Shown here piece after piece: positions 57,969 through 64,000 of a stretch of 64,000 nt of DNA (positions are counted from its first letter, which is position 1; each line of letters starts with the position of its first letter). The notes under the pieces are model-generated. The model was not told the origin of the DNA, searched no databases, and saw nothing but the letters and a program-made list of their open reading frames with translations. The stretch lies in assembly GCF_950100655.1 (NCBI RefSeq), contig NZ_CATNLY010000012.1:62001-126000 (forward strand), read 5' to 3'. This stretch comes from Pleomorphomonas sp. T1.2MG-36. Its GTDB lineage: Bacteria; Pseudomonadota; Alphaproteobacteria; Rhizobiales; Pleomorphomonadaceae. Made by a program: the position numbers and the translations under genes.

Positions 57969-58977
57969 AGTCCACCGGCTCGTCGACGAGGCCGGTCACC
58001 GGCGCCGTCGAGCCGCGCACAATCAGCCGGCCGGACAGCATCACCTTGCGCGCCGGAGCCTTGGGCGTCTTCAGCCGATCGAACAGCAAGGTCATCGCCA
58101 TGCGGCCGATGTCGCCAACCGGCTGCTCGATCACCGTGAGGCCCGGCCCGACCAACTCAGACCAGGTTTCGTTGTCGAAACCGGCGATGGCAACGTCGTC
58201 GGGCGTTCTCAGATCCAGCCGCCGCATCGCCTTGACGACGCCCAGCAGCATCAGGTTGCTGGAGGCGATGACGCCGTCCGGCCTGTCGGGGCGGGAGAAC
58301 ACCTTGAGGATCTCGCGCTCGGCGGCATCGGCATTGGGAGCCACGAAGAAGGCTTCCGACGACAGGCCGAGCGACGCGGTCGTCGAAATATAGCCGAGGT
58401 GGCGGTCGACGGCGGTCGACGAAGTGTTGCCGAACAGACCGACGACGCGGCTGCGCCCGATGGCATGCAGGTGGCGAACCAGAGTCGCCGTCGCCTGATG
58501 ATTGTCGAGAACGACGCTGTCATGGCGGCCGATCGGCCCGCCGCGATCGACCAGGACCACCGGAAACGGCAGATCATCGTCGGCCAGGCGCTCCAGGCTG
58601 CCGCGAGTCGGAGCCCAGATCAGGCCGGTGACGCGCTCCTCCTCCATGAGGCGCAGATACATCGCCTCGCGGTCGGCGCTCTCGTCGGTGTTGCACAGGA
58701 TCACCCGCATGCCCGAGCGATAGGCTTCGTCCTCGACCACCCGGCTCAATGCCGTGAAGAACGGACTGCGGATATCGGCCACCATCAGACCAATGGTCTG
58801 GGAATGCTGGGAGCGCAATCGGCGAGCCGAGAGGTTGGGACGATAGCCGGTCGCCGCGATAGCTTTTTCCACCCGCTCGCGCAGTTCCGGGCTGACCGGG
58901 CCGTTGCCGAAGACGCGCGAGACGGTGGCTACCGACACTCCCGCCCGCTGCGCCACGTCCTTGATACTAGTTGCCAT
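57967..58977 (-). CDS. LacI-family transcriptional regulator
   Basis: 336 aa. The LacI helix-turn-helix is at the N-terminus (IKDVAQRAGVSVATVSRVF), with the hinge helix LSARRLRSQHSQTIGLM and the periplasmic-binding-like sugar domain to the end. The effector is unknown. It is divergent from adhE with 462 bases between, so it may control its own gene, adhE, or both. Confidence 0.9.
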   Translation of the reverse strand: MATSIKDVAQRAGVSVATVSRVFGNGPVSPELRERVEKAIAATGYRPNLSARRLRSQHSQTIGLMVADIRSPFFTALSRVVEDEAYRSGMRVILCNTDESADREAMYLRLMEEERVTGLIWAPTRGSLERLADDDLPFPVVLVDRGGPIGRHDSVVLDNHQATATLVRHLHAIGRSRVVGLFGNTSSTAVDRHLGYISTTASLGLSSEAFFVAPNADAAEREILKVFSRPDRPDGVIASSNLMLLGVVKAMRRLDLRTPDDVAIAGFDNETWSELVGPGLTVIEQPVGDIGRMAMTLLFDRLKTPKAPARKVMLSGRLIVRGSTAPVTGLVDEPVD

Positions 58978-59439
58978 TTTTCAAAGGTCCCACGACCTCG
59001 CCCGCACTTTCCGATGGCGTCCTCCCCGCCCTGAAAGCCACTGAAAAGGATTACATGAAGCTTGCTCAGCGGCACCAATTTGAAATCAGTAGTTTTTCTG
59101 ATAGGATTCTCGAACGGTTTAGCAGCCCCGGGGAACAGCGTGGCCAAACGCCCCGGAACTCGTCGATTTCACCTTTTCTATCAACGCCTTTTAGAAGAAT
59201 TTTGGCCGGTCTGTAGTACCACTACGCACAGAGGACTTAATCGGTTCAAGACTTGACCACCGGACTGAAAACGATCCCATATGCAACGGGACAAAACAAA
59301 GCGGACTGCCGAAAGGCCTCCGCACCCGCCTCGCCCTAAGGGTCAGACAGCCCGGCCGGCCCAACGCCAGACGATGGCGTCCGCCGGCAGAACGAACAAA
59401 ATGCCTTCGGGACGAATGCTTGGAAGACAGGAGAAGAAC
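58978..59439. promoter_or_regulatory. 462-base divergent control region between the LacI-family gene and adhE
   Basis: No gene is recognised. A possible plus-strand promoter is TTGAAA (59080-59085), 16 bases, TAGGAT (59102-59107), which would give a leader of over 300 bases. An inverted repeat ATCAG-N8-CTGAT (59085-59102) fills its spacer, an operator-like placement. A second inverted repeat GTAGT-ACC-ACTAC is at 59213-59225 and a third, TCAAG-A-CTTGA, at 59246-59256. In-frame sequence upstream of the adhE ATG (59281-59439) is open but does not look coding. Confidence 0.4.
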
Positions 59440-62115
59440 ATGCCCATCAACAGCCCGGCAGACCTCGACGCGCTGGTTTCCCGCGTCAAGCGCGCCCAGC
59501 AGATCTATGCGACGTTCTCCCAGGAGCAGGTCGATCTGATCTTCCGTCAGGCAGCCTTCGCCGCCGCCTCGGCCCGAATCCCGCTCGCCATGCAGGCGGC
59601 CGAGGAGACCGGCATGGGCGTGGTGGAAGACAAGGTCATCAAGAACCACTTCGCTTCCGAATACATCTACAACAAGTACAAGGACGAGAAGACCTGCGGC
59701 GTGCTCGAGGAAGACGAGCTCGGCGGCACGATCACCATCGCCGAGCCGATCGGCCTCATCTGCGGCATCGTCCCGACCACCAACCCGACGTCGACCGCCA
59801 TCTTCAAGGCGCTGATCTCGCTCAAGACCCGCAACGGCATCGTCTTCTCCCCCCACCCGCGCGCCAAGAAGTCGACCTGCGCCGCCGCCAAGCTGGTGCT
59901 TGACGCCGCCGTCGCCGCAGGCGCCCCGGCCGACATCATCGGCTGGATCGACACTCCGTCCGTCGAACTCTCCAACGCCCTGATGCGTCACCCCGACGTC
60001 AACCTGATCCTGGCCACCGGTGGCCCGGCCATGGTCAAGGCGGCCTACTCCTCCGGCAAGCCCGCCATCGGCGTCGGCGCCGGCAATGCGCCGGTGGTCA
60101 TCGACGAGTACGGCGACATCAAGCGCGCCGTTGCCTCGATCCTGATGTCCAAGACCTTCGACAACGGCATGATCTGCGCCTCCGAGCAGGCGGTGATCGC
60201 CGTCGACAGCGTCTATGACGCGGTGCGCGAGCGCTTCCAGAGCCATGGCGGCTACATCCTGAGCGGCAACGAACTCGGCGCCGTTCGCAACGTGGTGTTC
60301 CCCGGCGGCCACCTGTCTCCGGACGTCGTCGGCCAGTCGGCCGTCAAGATCGCCGCGTCCGCAGGCATCGCCGTTCCCGCCGACACCAAGATCCTTATCG
60401 GCGAAGTGGACAGCGTCGAGGAGAGCGAGCCCTTCGCTCACGAGAAGCTGTCGCCGACGCTGGCTCTCTATCGTCGGCCTGACTTCGAGGCTGCCGTCGA
60501 CGCCGCCGCCGCGCTGGTCGCGCTTGGTGGCATCGGCCATACCTCGGTGCTCTACACCGACCAGGACGGCCACAAGGAGCGCGTCGCCGCCTTCGGCGAC
60601 AAGATGAAGACGGCCCGTATCCTCATCAACTCCCCGTCCGCCCTCGGCGGCATCGGCGATCTCTACAACTTCAACCTGGCGCCCTCTCTGACGCTCGGTT
60701 GCGGCAGCTGGGGTGGCAACTCGATCTCCGACAACGTCGGTCCGAAGCACCTCATCAACCGCAAGACCGTCGCGAAGCGAGCCGAAAACATGCTCTGGCA
60801 CAAGCTCCCCAAGTCCATCTACTTCCGCCGCGGCGCCATCGCCGAAGCGTTCAAGGACCTCGAGGGCAAGAAGCGCGCGCTGGTGGTCACCGATCGCTTC
60901 CTGTTCCTGAACGGCTATGCCGATGGCGTCATCGAACTCTTGAAGACCCATGGCATGGACGTCGAGACCTACTATGACGTCGAGGCCGATCCGACGCTCA
61001 CCGCCGTCCGCAAGGGCACCGAGCGCGCCATGTCCTTCAAGCCGGACGTCATCGTCGCCTTTGGCGGTGGTTCGGCCATGGACGCGGCCAAGATCATGTG
61101 GGTGATGTACGAGCATCCGGAAGTTCACTTCGAGGATCTCGCGCTGCGCTTCATGGACATCCGCAAGCGCATCTACAAGTTCCCCAAGCTGGGCATCAAG
61201 GCCGAGCTGGTCGCCATTCCGACCACCTCCGGCACGGGCTCGGAAGTGACGCCGTTCGCCGTCGTCACCGACGACTCCACCGGCATGAAGTATCCGCTGG
61301 CCGACTACGAGCTGACGCCGAACATGGCGATCATCGACGCCAACTTCGTCATGCACATGCCGAAGTCGCTGACCGCCTTCGGTGGTATCGACGCCGTCAC
61401 GCATGCTCTCGAAGCCTATGCCTCGGTGCTGGCCAACGAGTACTCCGACGGGCAGGCCCTGCAGGCCCTGAAGCTGCTCAAGGAGTATCTGCCGGCCGCC
61501 TACAAGGAAGGCGCCAACGACCCGATCGCTCGCGAAAAGGTGCATAACGGCGCCACCATCGCCGGCATCGCCTTCGCCAACGCGTTCCTGGGCGTCTGCC
61601 ACTCCATGGCCCACAAGCTCGGCGCGGCCTTCCACCTGCCGCACGGCCTGTCCAACGCGCTGCTGATCTCCAACGTGATCCGCTACAACGCCAACAACAA
61701 CCCGACCAAGCAGACGGCCTTCTCGCAGTATGATCGTCCGAAGGCCCGGGCTCGTTATGGCGAAGTCGCCCAGCACCTGGACCTGGGTGGCGAGCGGACG
61801 CAGCAGCGCGTCGACAACCTGATCGCCTGGGTTGAAGACCTGAAGAAGCAGCTCGACATTCCCGCGTCCATCCAGGCCGCTGGCGTGTCGGAGACCGACT
61901 TCCTCGCCAAGGTCGACAAGATCGCCGTCGAGGCCTTCGACGATCAGTGCACGGGCGCCAATCCGCGCTTCCCGCTGATCTCGGAGCTGAAGCAGATCCT
62001 GCTCGACAGCTTCTACGGCCGGCCCTACGTCGAATCCACCGAACGGGCGGAAACGGCTGAGGCCCAACCCGCCGAGGCCGCCAAGCCTGCCAAGGGCAAG
62101 AAGGCAGCCGAATAA
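59440..62115 (+). CDS. adhE: Bifunctional aldehyde-alcohol dehydrogenase AdhE
   Basis: 891 aa. The N-terminal acetylating aldehyde dehydrogenase domain (about 1-440) has the catalytic Cys in MICASEQAV. The C-terminal iron-dependent alcohol dehydrogenase domain (about 455-865) has the NAD-binding AFGGGSAMDAAK and iron ligands in HALEAYAS and FHLPHGLSNALL segments. It reduces acetyl-CoA to ethanol, regenerating NAD in fermentation. Its length matches fused AdhE, with an extra Ala/Lys/Glu-rich tail of about 25 residues. The start at 59440 has GGAG seven bases upstream. A fused AdhE is uncommon in alphaproteobacteria. Confidence 0.95.
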   Translation: MPINSPADLDALVSRVKRAQQIYATFSQEQVDLIFRQAAFAAASARIPLAMQAAEETGMGVVEDKVIKNHFASEYIYNKYKDEKTCGVLEEDELGGTITIAEPIGLICGIVPTTNPTSTAIFKALISLKTRNGIVFSPHPRAKKSTCAAAKLVLDAAVAAGAPADIIGWIDTPSVELSNALMRHPDVNLILATGGPAMVKAAYSSGKPAIGVGAGNAPVVIDEYGDIKRAVASILMSKTFDNGMICASEQAVIAVDSVYDAVRERFQSHGGYILSGNELGAVRNVVFPGGHLSPDVVGQSAVKIAASAGIAVPADTKILIGEVDSVEESEPFAHEKLSPTLALYRRPDFEAAVDAAAALVALGGIGHTSVLYTDQDGHKERVAAFGDKMKTARILINSPSALGGIGDLYNFNLAPSLTLGCGSWGGNSISDNVGPKHLINRKTVAKRAENMLWHKLPKSIYFRRGAIAEAFKDLEGKKRALVVTDRFLFLNGYADGVIELLKTHGMDVETYYDVEADPTLTAVRKGTERAMSFKPDVIVAFGGGSAMDAAKIMWVMYEHPEVHFEDLALRFMDIRKRIYKFPKLGIKAELVAIPTTSGTGSEVTPFAVVTDDSTGMKYPLADYELTPNMAIIDANFVMHMPKSLTAFGGIDAVTHALEAYASVLANEYSDGQALQALKLLKEYLPAAYKEGANDPIAREKVHNGATIAGIAFANAFLGVCHSMAHKLGAAFHLPHGLSNALLISNVIRYNANNNPTKQTAFSQYDRPKARARYGEVAQHLDLGGERTQQRVDNLIAWVEDLKKQLDIPASIQAAGVSETDFLAKVDKIAVEAFDDQCTGANPRFPLISELKQILLDSFYGRPYVESTERAETAEAQPAEAAKPAKGKKAAE

Positions 62116-62131
62116 GGGCCGGTTATCAGCG

Positions 62132-62160
62132 AACGGAGGCGGGGCAACCTGCCTCCGTTT
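62132..62160 (+). terminator. Rho-independent terminator after adhE
   Basis: AACGGAGGC (62132-62140) pairs with GCCTCCGTT (62151-62159) around a 10-base loop and is followed by TTGCTTT. It starts 17 bases after the adhE stop. The rest of the gap to gap (62161-62315) shows no clear element. Confidence 0.75.
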
Positions 62161-62315
62161 TGCTTTGGGAGGCCTTCAAACCTTCTGAAGTGACAACCGG
62201 AGGTCATCGGCGTACACGGGAGCCATCCGGCTTTCCGGAGCGATTTTTGTGAAGACCGCAAGCTTCTTAGCGAAGAGACTCCGGCTTCTCGAAATATAAA
62301 CAGCCCAACTGGGAG

Positions 62316-63332
<1,017 letters not shown>

Positions 63333-63357
63333 GACAACCGGATTTCCCGGCATCCCG

Positions 63358-63387
63358 GACCCCGCCCGCAAAGGCGGGGTCTTTTTT
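63358..63387 (+). terminator. Rho-independent terminator after gap
   Basis: GACCCCGCC (63358-63366) and GGCGGGGTC (63373-63381) form a perfect 9-bp stem with a 6-base loop, followed by six T (63382-63387). A textbook terminator, so pyruvate kinase should have its own promoter in 63388-63564, where none is obvious by eye. Confidence 0.9.
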
Positions 63388-63564
63388 CTTTCCGCGTATG
63401 GCCGCAAGGCTGCCTTGCGACGGCACGACGGAAGCGGCGCTTCCCCTCGAAGCACCCTTGCGTGTATACGAAGGCAACGCTGGCGAGGACTTTCCCTTAA
63501 GGGCCAAACCGAAGGGGATCGTCCGGCCAGACGATTCACGGTCGACAGACGTCAAGGAGCAGAC

Positions 63565-64000
63565 ATGAGCGCGCCGGCAACCTCTCGAACGGGCAGCAAC
63601 CCCAAGATCCGCCAGCGCCAGACCAAAGTGGTCGCCACGCTCGGTCCCGCCTCCGGGACCATCGACGTGATCCGCGACCTGGTGGCGGCCGGCGCCGATG
63701 TGTTCCGGCTCAACTTCAGCCACGGCGCCCATGAGGAACATCGCGCCCGCTTCGACATGCTTCGGCAGGTCGAGACCGAAACCGGTCGACCGATCGCGGT
63801 GATGGCCGATCTCCAGGGGCCGAAGCTGCGCATCTCCACCTTTGCCGAAGGCCCGGTCGACCTTGTCGAAGGGCAGACCTTCCGTCTCGACCTGTCGACC
63901 GAGCCCGGCGACGCCAATCGCGTCGGCCTGCCCCATCCGGAAATCTTCGCCGCCCTCAAGCCGGACACCGACATACTGCTCGACGACGGCCGCGTCCGTC
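63565..64000 (+). CDS. pyk: Pyruvate kinase (3' part outside window)
   Basis: The first 145 codons are present. It starts at the ATG 63565 (MSAPATSRTG) with AAGGAG upstream. The N-terminal TKVVATLGPAS, VFRLNFSHG and MADLQGPKLRI match the catalytic barrel of pyruvate kinase and its substrate-binding residues. It makes pyruvate and ATP from phosphoenolpyruvate. The window cuts it within the B domain region, so the effector domain cannot be seen. Confidence 0.95.
   Translation, partial: MSAPATSRTGSNPKIRQRQTKVVATLGPASGTIDVIRDLVAAGADVFRLNFSHGAHEEHRARFDMLRQVETETGRPIAVMADLQGPKLRISTFAEGPVDLVEGQTFRLDLSTEPGDANRVGLPHPEIFAALKPDTDILLDDGRVR

Noticed and set aside
59235..59262. GGTTCAAGAC resembling a tRNA T-loop upstream of adhE
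   Set aside because: The flanking bases do not pair to form the T-stem and no other tRNA arms are present.
59281..59439. N-terminal extension of AdhE
   Set aside because: The frame is open from 59281, but the Arg/Pro/Thr-rich sequence is unlike AdhE, and the ATG at 59440 has a proper ribosome binding site and matches the family start.
59191..62067. A 958-codon open frame on the minus strand across adhE
   Set aside because: It is antisense to a full AdhE with clear domains. GC-rich codon bias keeps the opposite frame open; its translation (Gly/Val/Asp/Arg rich) has no family features.

Overview
The window reads as chromosomal DNA of a GC-rich alphaproteobacterium. The gene set points to Hyphomicrobiales: a full 14-subunit nuo operon with a NuoE tail typical of the group, the rlpA-dac-tmk-holB-metG block, nrdR-ribD, bpt, and an intergenic palindrome with the CCGAAAA/TTTTCGG core common in rhizobial relatives. 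A fused AdhE together with a nickel-specific ECF importer suggests a facultative, fermentation-capable member of the order with nickel enzymes; this lifestyle and any genus-level placement are inferences. No rRNA, tRNA, CRISPR array, insertion sequence or prophage was recognised.

Layout. 1-5.3 kb: an OmpA-family protein cut by the window edge, a lipid A acyltransferase, an AEC transporter and a Tad-pilus-type von Willebrand protein. 5.4-23.4 kb (all minus): nuoA-B-C-D-E-F-G-H-(small membrane protein)-I-J-K-L-M-N, then birA and RNase J; the type III pantothenate kinase gene often found between birA and rnj in related genomes is absent here. 23.6-31.4 kb: threonine ammonia-lyase, an RDD membrane protein, the N-degron leucyltransferase Bpt, then cysteine synthase, AlaX and mercaptopyruvate sulfurtransferase, a DUF502 membrane protein, a SPOR-like protein and a small lipoprotein. 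31.5-41.7 kb: rimO; a minus-strand run nrdR-ribD-uraD-allC-M20 peptidase that joins riboflavin and ureide catabolism; GNAT, wrbA, a luciferase-like flavoprotein, a 62-codon gene and an FAD oxidoreductase.

41.9-50.5 kb (minus): parC, rlpA, a DacA-family protein whose three catalytic motifs are all altered, tmk, holB, metG. 50.6-51.9 kb: ybaK and an alpha/beta hydrolase. 52.0-57.9 kb (plus): a two-gene Cys-rich cassette (unknown protein plus a DUF2325 protein), nikR, a perfect NikR-type operator, and nikKMLQO. These form a nickel-sensing and uptake locus closed by a REP-like palindrome and a hairpin terminator. 58.0-64.0 kb: a LacI-family regulator divergent from adhE, then gap and the start of pyruvate kinase, a glycolysis/fermentation end-block.

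The most unusual items are the apparently catalytically dead DacA homologue, the Cys-rich cassette beside the nickel regulon, exposed N-terminal histidines in three successive nickel-uptake proteins, and a 13-His loop in NuoL.
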